Shown here in pieces: positions 9,336-19,058 of a stretch of 64,000 bases of DNA (positions are counted from its first letter, which is position 1; the number at the start of each line of letters is the position of its first letter). The position numbers were made by a program, and so were the translations under genes. The notes below the pieces were generated by a model. It saw nothing but the letters and a program-made list of their open reading frames with translations, ran no database searches and had not been told where the DNA came from. Origin of the DNA: Plotosus lineatus. Its lineage: Eukaryota; Chordata; Actinopteri; Siluriformes; Plotosidae. The DNA is taken from the NCBI GenBank assembly GCA_024760905.1, contig CM045733.1, forward strand, positions 21,638,501 through 21,702,500, written 5' to 3'.

Positions 9336-11260
9336 TGTAGGCGAACTGCAGTGGGTCAAGGATGGGGCTCGCCACAAAGCGGAGGTGGTCGAGGAGGAGC
9401 CTCTTCATGGTCTTCATGAGGCGGGAGGTCAGGGCGACAAGTCTGCAGTGAGTCGGTTCTTGGCTTGCGCTGTTTTTGGAACTGGGACCACACAGGAAGT
9501 CTTCCACAGGAAAGGCACCTTCTCCAGGCTGAGGCTCAGATTGTAGAGGTGGCAGAGGACCTCACAGAGCTGATCCGCACAGGTCCTCACCTGGAACTGA
9601 TGCCATCTGGTCCTGCAGATTTCCTCTGGTTCAGTCGCATCGACTGTCTCCTCACCTGGTCCAACTTGAGGGAGATGGGGAGTGAGGGGGGGACTGGGTG
9701 GGCTGCAGAGGGAGGGGGATGTGTCTGTGGGGCTGCTGCAGTCAGGTGAAGTTGGCCTGGGGAGGGGGAGGTGTCTGCTGGGCTGTAGACTTGTGAAGAG
9801 GGGGGTACAGGGAGGGGGGGTACAGGGAGGGGGCATAGGGGGAGGGGGAGAATCAAACCTGTTGAAGTAACAGTTTAATTTGTCCACCCATCGCTGGTCA
9901 CCATCAGCTGTCCCTCTGACACTCTGACCAAATCCAGACATAGTCTTTGGTCCTCTGCAGACGTCCCACACGTTGTTCTGGGCCAGCTTCCCCTCCATCT
10001 TCTTCCCATAATCCTTCTTGGCCTTCCTGATCCTCTACTGGAGCTCAAGCTGAACCTTCTTCTGCTCCTCTCTATCCCCCGAGATGAAAGCCATCTTCTT
10101 CTGATTCAGGAGGACTTTAAGCTCAGGGGTGACCCACGGGTGGTTGTTGGAGAAGCACCATACCCTCCGTGTTGGCACAGTACTGTCTGCACAAAAGTTC
10201 ATGTAGTCCGTGATACAGTGTGTGAGGACGTCGATGTCATCACCAAAGGAGTTACAGGGCATGCTCCAGTCTGTGGTCTGGAAACAGTCCCTCAGTCTCT
10301 CATTGATCTCCTCAGTCCACATTTTCACAGACCTTTTCTGTGCAGGTTCTTTTCGCACCCTGGTTGTGTATTGGGGAAGCAGGTAGATGAGGTTGTGATC
10401 TGAGCGTCCCAGTGGGGGGATGGAGGTGGAGGTGTAGCATCCTTCACATTAACATACAGCAAGTCCAGCATCTTATTGGCTCTCTTGGTACACTGCATGT
10501 ACTGCGTGAAGGTCGGGAGAGAGGCGGAGAGAGAGGCACAGTTGAAGTCCTTGCTGATCAGAATCATGGCGTGGGGGTGACGAGTCTGCGTCTGACTGAA
10601 AGCGCTGTGGAGACGCTCACACGCCGTCGCCGCATCAACCGAGGGCGGAATGTACATGCAAAACACAATCCCGTGTGAAAACTCCCTCGGTAGATAATAT
10701 GGCCATGCGCTCACCGCGAGCAGTTCCTTGTCCCGCGTGCACATCTGTTCCTTCACGTTCACATTGGCCAGGTGGCACCACCGTTCATTCATGTAAACCG
10801 CCAAGCCCCCTCCTTTCTTCTTTCCGCTCTCCGCCACACTCCGGTCTGCATGCGTATATTCATTCAGCCATGTCTCCGAAAAACACATGAGGCTGCAGTC
10901 CCAGTTCTCCCTCTGCTGCCGGGTCAGCACCACCAGCTCCTCGATCTTGTTAACGATAGCGCGGACATTTCCCCCGATGGCAGAGGGAACATCTGTCCTC
11001 CGCGTCTTTTGTCCCCCTCTGCAGCCTTTCTGTTTTCCTCCGTATGTCCGCGGGAACAACAGCCTTCTCCACATGAAGGAAAGAGGGGCCACGCAGGCCG
11101 AGGAGGGTCTCACGTGTGTAAGACCTGCGTTGGTCAGAGCCGCTGGTGGATGAGTTTCCTGACGCCAATCCAAAAAATGAAAATAAAAGTGCAAAGCAAA
11201 ACAAAAATGTTGTAAAAGTGGGCTTCCCGAATTCAGAATTGTACAAGAAGAAAAAGAAAC
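9336..11260 (-). mobile_element. L2-like LINE 5' half, copy B (U2)
   Basis: Among the most complete copies. Reading on the minus strand: upstream leader, then the endonuclease from about 11060 (CSLMCFSETWLN with the catalytic Glu; KKGGGLAVY; ISKDFNCASL, where Gly of the usual SGDFN is Lys), a one-base shift that takes the SDH block out of frame near 10390-10410, NNHPWVTPELKVLLNQKK at about 10080-10150, a Pro/Ser-rich linker (9600-9870), and the RT N-terminus (SCVVPVPKTAQAK). It ends in LDPLQFAY at about 9340. Motifs A to E of RT are absent. All copies share this end, so the family spread in the window as a truncated block, not by retrotransposition. Confidence 0.85.
9740..9870. repeat. G-rich tract inside the L2 linker
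   Basis: The plus strand shows repeated runs of three to seven G (for example near 9759-9766, 9799-9829, 9831-9848); the minus strand codes the Pro-rich L2 linker. Comparable tracts lie in the other L2 copies. The G-run spacing would allow G-quadruplexes; this is inference. Confidence 0.5.
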
Positions 11261-11507
11261 ATGCCTATATACAATAGAAAAGAGAAAAAGTGGGAATACA
11301 AGATGAAGAGCTTCTGTAACTGGCTGCAGGTCACCCAGTGCCATTTTTATCGATTTACTCAAAATTACTCGAAATTTACTCGAAATACATTTTTGTCGAT
11401 TGTCATGATTTCCCAGGTTCAGTTTGAGTTTATGAAATATGATTGAGCAAAAAGATGAACATTGCACAGGCATTCCGGTTGGCCGATGACACCTCTTTCA
11501 TGAGCTT

Positions 11508-11659
11508 CGATGAGTCTTTCATATCACTGTGATGGAAATTTGGCCTACTCGTCTCTGCAGAATTGTTTGCGATCAATCAGATTGGATGGGTTTCAGGCAT
11601 GGACAGCCTTTTTACAGTCATTCCACAGCATTTGAATAGGGATCAGGTCGAGACTTTGA
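11508..11659 (-). mobile_element. Tc1-like fragment, U2
   Basis: Only about 150 bases of the Tc1 remnant, matching 2075-2222 of U1. Both flanks are deletion joints: spacer N (11455-11507) is cut short on the left and spacer O (ATTGTATATAGTTG) follows directly on the right. Confidence 0.75.
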
Positions 11660-12311
11660 ATTGTATATAGTTGATGTCGTGGTCTGTCGTGCTTTACTGG
11701 TTTCATGGGGAAATTTACTTCTTAATTCCATGAGTAACATTATCAAGATGTTTATAAAATGTTGTCAACAAAATATTTTGAAAAGTTGTACTTAAACTGA
11801 AAACTTAGTGATTGTGATCTCAAAAAGAAAGTATTTTTTCTTGAAAACCTTCTTCTTTGCTGACAGCAAGGGGAGTGTTACATGGATTTGTTTTATTATT
11901 TATTCTGAGGCAACAATTTCTCATCACTTTCTTTGGGAATTTCAGAAAGGTATCTGAAGAGGAAAAACTCTTTATTGCTGGACTCAGTTGGGAGATTCTC
12001 ATTCTCAGCATTCTCTGGAAGAGGCGTTTTTCCCAATATGGCACTTTTGCAAAGGATCTGAGACCTACTCTGAGAACTGCGATTTAACCGCATATCTCAG
12101 GGAAAAATCACTGGAACTGTTCACAGATTACATCTGATAAAGGATTCTTCATGACAGTTACGGTATCAGGGAATCAGGTCAGATTACATTTCGGGTCAGT
12201 CTGCAATCCTGTGTAATTGTGTTTATTCAGTCACATGTGCTTGTTTAAAAAGAAAAAAAACACTGATATCTTGACTTCGTCAAACCATCGTTCATTCATG
12301 TAAACCACCAA
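11660..12311. repeat. Array spacer O/P, U2, with deletion joint
   Basis: Unit spacer containing part of the exon-like block (11908-11960) in damaged form. At about 12283-12311 a scrap of L2 5' sequence (CGTTCATTCATGTAAACC) is fused in and the unit jumps directly into the middle of the plus-strand tRNA relic of the next unit. The LINE 3' end and tRNA slot a were lost here. Confidence 0.6.
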
Positions 12312-12351
12312 GCGGTTTGTGAGGTCTTGGGTCCAAGCCCTGGCATCTCAA
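12312..12351 (+). pseudogene. Half tRNA-Ala relic, plus strand, U3
   Basis: 3' half of the plus-strand relic seen at 6921-6992, from the anticodon arm onward (GAGGTCTTGGGTCCAAGCCC). Its 5' half was removed by the deletion that joins U2 to U3. Confidence 0.6.
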
Positions 12352-12959
12352 TAGTGGAATATTTTCAAATATGCATTATAATGTTTAAATTATACTAATT
12401 TCTAGAATTATGATTGTATTTTATTTCATAATTGTATATAATATAAAATATAATAAACAGAAAATGAAATTCTGAAATAGAAAGAATGAAATTGTGCTGT
12501 TTTTCATCCAGAAAAAAAAAGTCACATTGCATCATGACTGTGTCAGTTCCCTGTGAGTGTGCCTGATGTCAGTGAAATAGTGAAACTGTTTTGGGCTTCA
12601 GTGGTCTTTCTTTATTATTTCTATTTTAAATAATATTTTTATTTAATCAATAATCAGACATACACAAATCTCAAGATATAAGATACGTATACAGACATGA
12701 AGAGTATTTTATTTTTTAAAAATTAGAAAATTACATTTGAAATATTATACCTTGACTCAAAGATGTGTGATATAAAACATTATGCATTCATAAAAGTATT
12801 TAACTCTTTACAAATTTCTATTTTTTTTTTTTTATTTCCTGACTGTTCTTTGATCCATATAACATTTTACAATAGTGTTCTATTCCTTTATTTAATTGTT
12901 GAATGCAAACGACCTTTCATTTTATATTTTCTGTGTGTGTGTGTGTGTTTTTAATATTT
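12352..12959. repeat. AT-rich array spacer, U3
   Basis: Same spacer as 7391-7949. A GT microsatellite of eight repeats lies at about 12932-12949, longer than in the other units. No gene recognised. Confidence 0.6.
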
Positions 12960-12970
12960 AACTAATTGCT

Positions 12971-13264
12971 CGGCAGTGGAAGCCGAGTGTACTAGTGCAC
13001 TGGATCGCAAATCCAAAGGTTATGGGTTTGAGTCCGACTCTCCACAATGTTGTCATTGTGCCCCCAGTGCCACAATCTGGGTGATCAAAGGCTGGCCATG
13101 CCTCGCACTGTCCATGGTGTGAGGAATGTAAAGAAACCATTCCAGACTTTTGATTTTGTGTTTCTGCCCAGCAATGGCCTGGTGTGCTGTCCAGGGTGTA
13201 CTCTGCCCTTATCTGGAGTTTGCTGGGATGAGCACCAGCCTCCCCAGTTAAAGAAAATGAACAG
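12971..13264 (+). mobile_element. tRNA-derived SINE, plus strand, U3
   Basis: 294-bp copy with a perfect 11-bp target duplication AACTAATTGCT at 12960-12970 and 13265-13275. The tail is shortened relative to U2 (missing the region just before the terminal GAAAATGAACAG). Confidence 0.85.
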
Positions 13265-13488
13265 AACTAATTGCTAACATAAATAACTGCAGTTTGATTT
13301 CGTTGCTGTTCTATGAGATGCGAAACAGATTTTAATGTTGTGATAAATACTGTACTCTGAGATGCAAAATTCTGAGAGGATAAACCAAAACTAAGGACTC
13401 CAAACAAAAGACAGACAAAACATGCACTCGCACAGTCCATAATCTCTATTTTTAAACACTCGGTAAAGATAAACTTTCTGTGATGTTA

Positions 13489-13560
13489 AGCCAGATTCTC
13501 AGATTGAAACCACAACCTCATACATGCAAAGCACACAGTCTCCCACAAAGCTTCATCACC
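13489..13560 (-). pseudogene. tRNA-Ala relic, minus strand, U3
   Basis: Counterpart of 8492-8563, more eroded: the T loop reads GTTTCAATC on the minus strand and the acceptor start is broken. Confidence 0.65.
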
Positions 13561-13712
13561 ACCTTCCAGATTGACTGGAACAATATTTATTGTCAAAGTT
13601 GATGAAAACATGTCATTGATTGAAGTATTTCCATTGAATTAAAACTTGGTTTATTTTTTCAACAAAACATGCTTGATTGAGAAATCCAGAGATAGGATCT
13701 CTGTTGAGGTAA

Positions 13713-13784
13713 TGGAGATGCCAGGGATTGAACCCGGGACCTCATACATGCGAAGCATGCGCTCTACCACTGAGCTACATCCCC
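13713..13784 (-). tRNA. tRNA-Ala(CGC), slot b, U3
   Basis: Complete 72-nt cloverleaf identical to 6051 except at the wobble position: the loop is TTCGCAT, anticodon CGC. G3:U70, A and B boxes intact. Same anticodon as 24637 and 52072. The CGC form decodes GCG codons. No downstream T4 run within 40 bases. Confidence 0.92.
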
Positions 13785-14055
13785 AACAAGATGCAATCAC
13801 TGGAGCATGTCAATGTTGCTAAAAACATGATATTACCTTCACAGCAGTATTTCAAGTTTCAACTCTTTTTAATTGAGCCGTTATTGACAATATACTTCCT
13901 GCAGAAATCTGAAACTGGTGGCAATTCCTTCTCTGAGCAACTTGGAAATTATTATGTCAAGAAAGGATCTAAAGTATGATGGAAAGATAATTTCCGAAGA
14001 TGACATTTTTTCAGTATTGTTTGATGATGTAATCTTTTCGAAATAAGTGCCACAG

Positions 14056-14128
14056 TGGAGATGCCGGGGCTGAAACCCAGGAAATGCATCCATGCAAAGC
14101 ATGCACTCTCCCACCGAGCGACATCCCC
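14056..14128 (-). pseudogene. tRNA-Ala relic left of L2, U3
   Basis: Full-length relic with the loop region TTTGCAT preserved but T arm (GGTTTCAGCCC) and D arm mutated. Confidence 0.7.
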
Positions 14129-14354
14129 TCCTGCTTTAAAGAAAGGAACATGTAAATGTTGATTGATATATCGCAAGAATTTAAATATTTCAATAAACAT
14201 TTAAACTTGGTCTCATTTAAATTTTTTGGACATGACATGTTTCCTCTGGAAGTGATCTGAAATCTGCTTGAAGGGTTAAAAGTTTTTATGAATAATGACT
14301 TTCAGAGTCTTCTCTGATAATACAATCTTTCAAAGTTAAAGGCCACAACAGAGA

Positions 14355-16260
14355 CGTAGGCGAACTGCAGCAGGTCAAGGATGGGGCTCACCACAAAGTG
14401 GAGGTGGTCGAGGAGGAGCCTCTTCATGGTCTTCATGAGGCGGGAGGTCAGGGCGACAAGTCTGCAGTGAGTCGGTTCCTTGGCTTGCGCTGTTTTAGGA
14501 ACCGGGACCACACAGGAGATTTTCCACAGGACAGGCACCTTCTCCAGGCTGAGGCTCAGGTTGTAGAGGTGGCAGAGGACCTCACAGAGCTGATCCGCAC
14601 AGATTCTAGCCTGGGACTGATGCCATCTGGTCCTGCAGAGTTCCTCTGGGTTAGTCGCCTCAACTGTCTCCTCACCTGGTCCGACTTGAGGGAGAGGGGG
14701 AGTGAGGGGGGTCTGGGTGGGCTGCAGAGGGAGGGGGATGTGTCTGTGGGGCTGCTGCAGTCAGGTGAAGTTGGCCTGGGGAGGGGGGAGGTGTCTGCTG
14801 GGCTGTAGACTTGTGAAGAGGGGGGTACAGGGAGGGGGCATAGGGGGAGGGGGAATTAGGGGAGGGGGAGAATCAAGTAACAGTTAAATTTGTCCGCCCA
14901 TCACAGGTCACCATCATTTGTCCCTCTGACACTCTGCCCAAATCCAGACATAGTCTTTAGTTCTCTCCAGACGTCCCGCATGTTGTTCTGGGCCAGCTTC
15001 TCCTCCATCTTCTTCCCATAATCCTTCTTGGCCCTCCTGATCTTCTACTGATGCTCACGCTGAACCTTCTTCTGCTCCTCTCTATCCCCCAAGATGAAAG
15101 CCATCTTCTTCTGGTTCAGGAGGACTTTAAGCTCAGGGGTGACCAGCGGGTGGTTGTTGGAGAAGCACCGTACCCTCCGTGTTGGCACAGTGCTGTCTGC
15201 ACAAAAGTTCATGTAGTCCGTGATACAGTGTGTGTGAGGCCATCGATGTCATCACCAAGAGAGTCACAGAGCATGCTCCAGTCTGTGGTCTGGAAACAGT
15301 CCCTCAGTCTCTCATTGATCTCCTCAGTCCATATTTCCACAGACCTTTTCTGTACAGGTTCTTTTTCGCACCCTGGGTGTGTATTGGGGGAGCAGGTAGA
15401 TGAGGTTGTGATCTGAGCGTCCCAGTGGGGGGATGGGGGTGGAGGTGTAGCATCCTTCACATTAACATACAGCAAGTCCAGCATCTTATTGTCTCTCGTG
15501 GTACACTGCATGTACTGCGTGAAGGTCAGGAGAGAGGCGGAGAGAGAGGCACGGTTGAAGTCCTTGATGATCAGAATCATGGCGTGGGGGTGACGAGTCT
15601 GCGTCTGACTGAAAGCGCTGTGGAGACGCTCACACGCAGTCGCCGCATCATCCGAGGGCGGAATGTCAACGCAAAACACAATCCCGTGTGAAAACTCCGT
15701 CGGGAGATAATATGGCCATGCACTCACCGCGAGCAGTTCCTGGTCCCGCGTGCACATCTGTTCCTTCACGTGCACATTGGCCTGGTGGCACCACCGATCA
15801 TTCCTGTAAACCGCCAAGCCCCCTCCTTTCTTCCTTCTGCTGTCCGCCACACTCCGGTCTGCGTGCGTGTTCATTCAGCCACGTCTCCGAAAAAACACTT
15901 GAGGCTGCAGTCCCGGTACTCTCTCTGCTGTCAGGTCAGCGCCGCCAGCTCCTAGATCCTGTTGCCGATAGCACGGACATTTCCCATGATGACAGAGGGA
16001 ACATATGTCCTCCGCATCTTCCGTCTCCCTCTGCAGCCTCCCCTTTTCCTCCGTATGTCCGCGGGAACAACAGGCTTCTCCACATGAAGGAAAGAGGGGC
16101 CACGCAGGCCGAGGAGGGTCACATGTGTGTAAGACCTGCATTGTTCAGAGCCGCCGATGGATGAGTTTCCTGACGCCAATCCAAAAAGTGAAAATCAAAG
16201 TGCAAAGCAAAACAAAAACGTCATAAAAGTGGGCTTCCCGAATGCAGAATTGCACAAGGG
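14355..16260 (-). mobile_element. L2-like LINE 5' half, copy C (U3)
   Basis: Nearly the same layout as copy B. Endonuclease blocks KKGGGLAVY and MILIIKDFNRASL (catalytic region altered: SGDFN is now IKDFN) and a shift before the SDH block. The linker and RT start are present; the first catalytic endonuclease block sits near 15875-15950 out of frame. Ends at the same LQFAY joint. Confidence 0.85.
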
Positions 16261-16449
16261 TTCACCCATTTTGAAAGGAGAAAAAGAAACATGCCTAGAT
16301 ACAATAGAAAAGGGAAAAAGTGGGAAAACAAAGTGAAGAGCTCCTGTAACTGGCTGCAGGTCACCCAGAGCCATTTTTGTCCATTTCCTCGAAATTACTC
16401 GAAATTTACACGAAATACATTTTTGTCAATTGTCATGATTTACCAGGTT

Positions 16450-16734
16450 CAGTTTGAGTTTATGAAATCCCCCAGTGCAGCTAACTGGGTTATCAAATGT
16501 CTCTCACTTTCTATGGTGTGAGGCATGCAAAAGAACCATTGCTGACTTTCGTAAAGAGTAGCTGCAAAGTCGTCAGCGTGTTTCTGTCCCTTGCTAAAAG
16601 GGTTGTGACAGGAAGGGCATCCGACATAAAAACCTCTGCCAAATCAAACGTGCGAATCAGAGGATTCGCTGTGGCAACTCCTGAATAAAAGGGAAAAAGC
16701 CGAAAGGAAGACAGACAGTTTGAGTTTATGAAAT
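16450..16734 (+). mobile_element. SINE with RTE-LINE-like tail, perfect target duplication
   Basis: 247-bp insertion (16469-16715) with a perfect 19-bp target duplication CAGTTTGAGTTTATGAAAT at 16450-16468 and 16716-16734. Its left half is the body of the local tRNA-derived SINE (5'-truncated); from about 16590 it changes to sequence matching the 5' leader of the RTE-like LINE (GACAGGAAGGGCATCCGAC, compare 19170-19190) and then to that LINE's 3' end (GCTGTGGCAACTCCTGAA ... AGCCGAAAGGAAG, compare 22063-22097). A second member lies at 62607-62758. This is the layout of a SINE mobilised by an RTE LINE. Confidence 0.8.
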
Positions 16735-16791
16735 ATGATTGATCAAAAAGATGAACATTGCACAGGCATTCCGGTTGTCCGATGACACCTC

Positions 16792-17387
16792 TTTTGCAGC
16801 AATAATTGCAGTGACACGTTTGCGATAAGCCTTTCATATCACTGTGATGGAAATTTGGCCCACTCGTTTCTGCAAAATTGTTTAAGATGAACCAGATTGG
16901 ATGGGTTTCAGGCATGAACAGACTTTTTAAAGTCATGCCACAGCATTTCAATCGGGTTCAGGTCGAGACTTTGACAAAGCCACTCCTAAATGATCATTTT
17001 GTTCTTTTTTAGCCGTTCAGAAGTGGACTTGCTGGTGTGCTTCGGATCATTGTCTTGCTTCAGAACCCAGGTGAGCTTTAGCTTGAGATCGCAAACTGAT
17101 TGACAAACATTATTCGCCAGAATTTCTTGGTAGCGAGCAGAATTCATGGCTCCATCAATCTTGAAAAGTCACCCAGCAAATCAGCAAAGCAGGTGCAGAT
17201 CATCACACTTCCACCACCATGTTCTTTTTATCAAATGTATTGTTCCTTTTACACCGGATGTAACGGGATACATTTCTCCCAAAATGTTCAACTTTCGGTT
17301 AATCAGTCCAGAGGACATTTTCCCAAAAGCTTTGGGAATGATCAAGATAATTTCTGGCAAACTTCAGTCGCCATTGCGCCGCTTCTA
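16792..17387 (-). mobile_element. Tc1-like fragment, U3
   Basis: Transposase C-terminal half as in U1; the left terminal repeat is deleted (joint at about 16790 within CCTCTTTTGCAGC). A further loss near 17180-17225 removes the GTTGGCACAATG part. Inactive. Confidence 0.8.
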
Positions 17388-17454
17388 AATTGACCATGCT
17401 GCAGGTGCTTGGTGACTCTGAGACTATTTGTTTGATTTGTATTTTGTTTGAACT

Positions 17455-18486
17455 TTAACCCCTTACCCGGCAGAGACGAGTATACTCGCAATCACCCAAA
17501 TTGTATTTTCCAGTCATTGACGAGTTAACTCGCCAAAACTTACGCTTTCAAAACCAGAAGGAAGCGGCTTTACTCGTCATTTCTATTGATGCCTGAGGAT
17601 GTTATCGTACACTACTCATCATCATACGCCTCAAAAAAATGAACTATGGCATCTCAAGGCAACGTTAGACAAGAGGTAAGCGGCGAAAGGTTTTCGACTC
17701 AGTAACCCGCAAAGAGTCAAAGGGGGAGTGTCGCGCTCTTTAGAATCGGTACTCTCGGCCTCGTATTTTACGATTTCCTTGAAATTTCTCGGCATCCCTT
17801 ATCCCAATGGATAACAGTGATGACAACAGCGATACTGAAGCTTCTCTTAGAGGCTTGGATACGTCTGATGAGAGTGCCAGCTCATCAGAAAATGAATATT
17901 CAAGCGAAAGTGAAGATGATGAACTGATTGACGCAAGAAATTGCACATAATGCCTCACACATCTCAAATTTCGTCTACAAATTATACGTGACATCATCAC
18001 AAAGTATGGATCAGAACTGCCACCACGGAGATCCCCAGGTAGACCATCAGCAGGTGCAGTAAGTACACGGAATACACCTGGACATTTTCCCAAGGAAATC
18101 CCGCCAACAGAGAAAAAGGCAAATCCAACAAAAAGATGTGTTGTATGCAGTCAGAAACCATAGAGGGAAACCAATTAGGAATATGTGTAAGATGTGCCTT
18201 GTACCTTTATGTGTGGTTCCATGTTTTGATAAATATCACACACACTGACTGTAATTTCTTTTGATTGTAATTTCTTTTCTTTTTCTTTTTCTTTTCTTAA
18301 AAAAAAAAGGCGAGTTATCTCGTCTCTGCCGAAAGGGGTAATTTCAAATTACAGTTGCATGCCAAAATAGATGAAAAATTAAAAATAGACTTGAATTTCG
18401 TATTCAGCATAAAGTAAAGAACTTAAAAAAAATTGGTCTGAAAAAGGAACGTTTTTGTCAAAAAAAATGGTTGGTTAAGGGGTTAA
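17455..18486 (+). mobile_element. Non-autonomous piggyBac-like transposon
   Basis: 1024-bp element (17459-18482) between TTAA duplications (17455-17458 and 18483-18486), the piggyBac target. Outer ends CCCCTTA and TAAGGGG are inverted repeats. A second, longer inverted pair lies inside: GGCAGAGACGAG at 17469-17480 and CTCGTCTCTGCC at about 18319-18330, close to the left end but about 150 bases from the right end, the asymmetry known for piggyBac. The inside keeps only both ends of a transposase. Spacer O continues on both sides, and no other unit has it. Confidence 0.88.
17807..18248 (+). pseudogene. Internally deleted piggyBac transposase
   Basis: One frame opens with a 47-residue acidic, Ser-rich N-terminus (MDNSDDNSDTEAS...), typical of piggyBac transposases, then a stop at 17948-17950. 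The same frame continues with the C-terminal linker (GRPSAGAVSTRNTPGHFPKE) into a Cys finger: CVVC at about 18136-18147, a one-base shift, then CKMCLVPLC and CFDKYHTH to a stop at 18246-18248. This is the C-terminal cross-brace zinc finger that binds the transposon ends. The whole catalytic DDE core is missing, so it depends on another transposase. Confidence 0.8.
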
Positions 18487-19058
18487 GCTGTGAGTATTAT
18501 TTTGCATTGCCTTGTTTAGGTTATTAAATCGTACATAGTTGATGTCGTGGTCTGTCTGTTTCATGGGGAAATTTACTTCTTAATTCCATGCGTAACAATA
18601 TCAAGATGTTTACAAAATGTTGTGAACAAAATATTTTGAAAAGTTGTACTTAAACTGAAAACTTAGTGATTGTGATCTCAAAAAGAAAGTATGTTTTCTT
18701 GAAAACCTTCTTCGTTTCTGACAGCAAGGGGAGTGTTACATGGATTTGTTTTATTATTTATTCTGACTGGGCACAATTCCACTCTGTTTGCGTACAAAAT
18801 TACACTCGTGGACCTCTGGGTCGACCTCCCTGTTTGTGAATAGAGTAGGCATGACCTGGTTTGAGTAATGCTCGACACATGGGGAAATTTCAGGACGCGA
18901 GATAAGGGCAGAGGTGGCCTAGTGAAGGGAACAATGAAAGACCACTCCCTTCCGGTTATGCCTGTTGTTCAGAAAGTGGTGCAATTTTTAAACCCGATGG
19001 TATCTTGTCTACATGAGGCACAATTTCTTATCACTTTCTTCGGGAATTTCAGAAAGGT
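18487..19058. repeat. Array spacer O/P, U3, interrupted by RTE
   Basis: Unit spacer with the exon-like block (next entry). It is split at 19074 by the RTE insertion and resumes at 22128. Confidence 0.6.
18934..19058 (+). other. Exon-like small open frame, U3 copy (broken)
   Basis: Starts MKDHSLPVMPVVQKVVQF; equals the 43-residue frame at 38736-38867, 48869-49000 and 60413-60544 but has lost one base near 19020, shifting the end. The position equivalent to the upstream TATA motif reads GAGATAAGG. No known protein recognised. Confidence 0.25.

Noticed and set aside
9429..9998. Pro-rich 189-codon minus-strand frame as an independent protein.
   Set aside because: It is the linker and RT start of the L2 element, continuous with SCVVPVPKTAQAK.
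17740..18093. 117-codon minus-strand frame within the piggyBac element.
   Set aside because: Antisense to the transposase N- and C-terminal parts, which show the family motifs on the plus strand.
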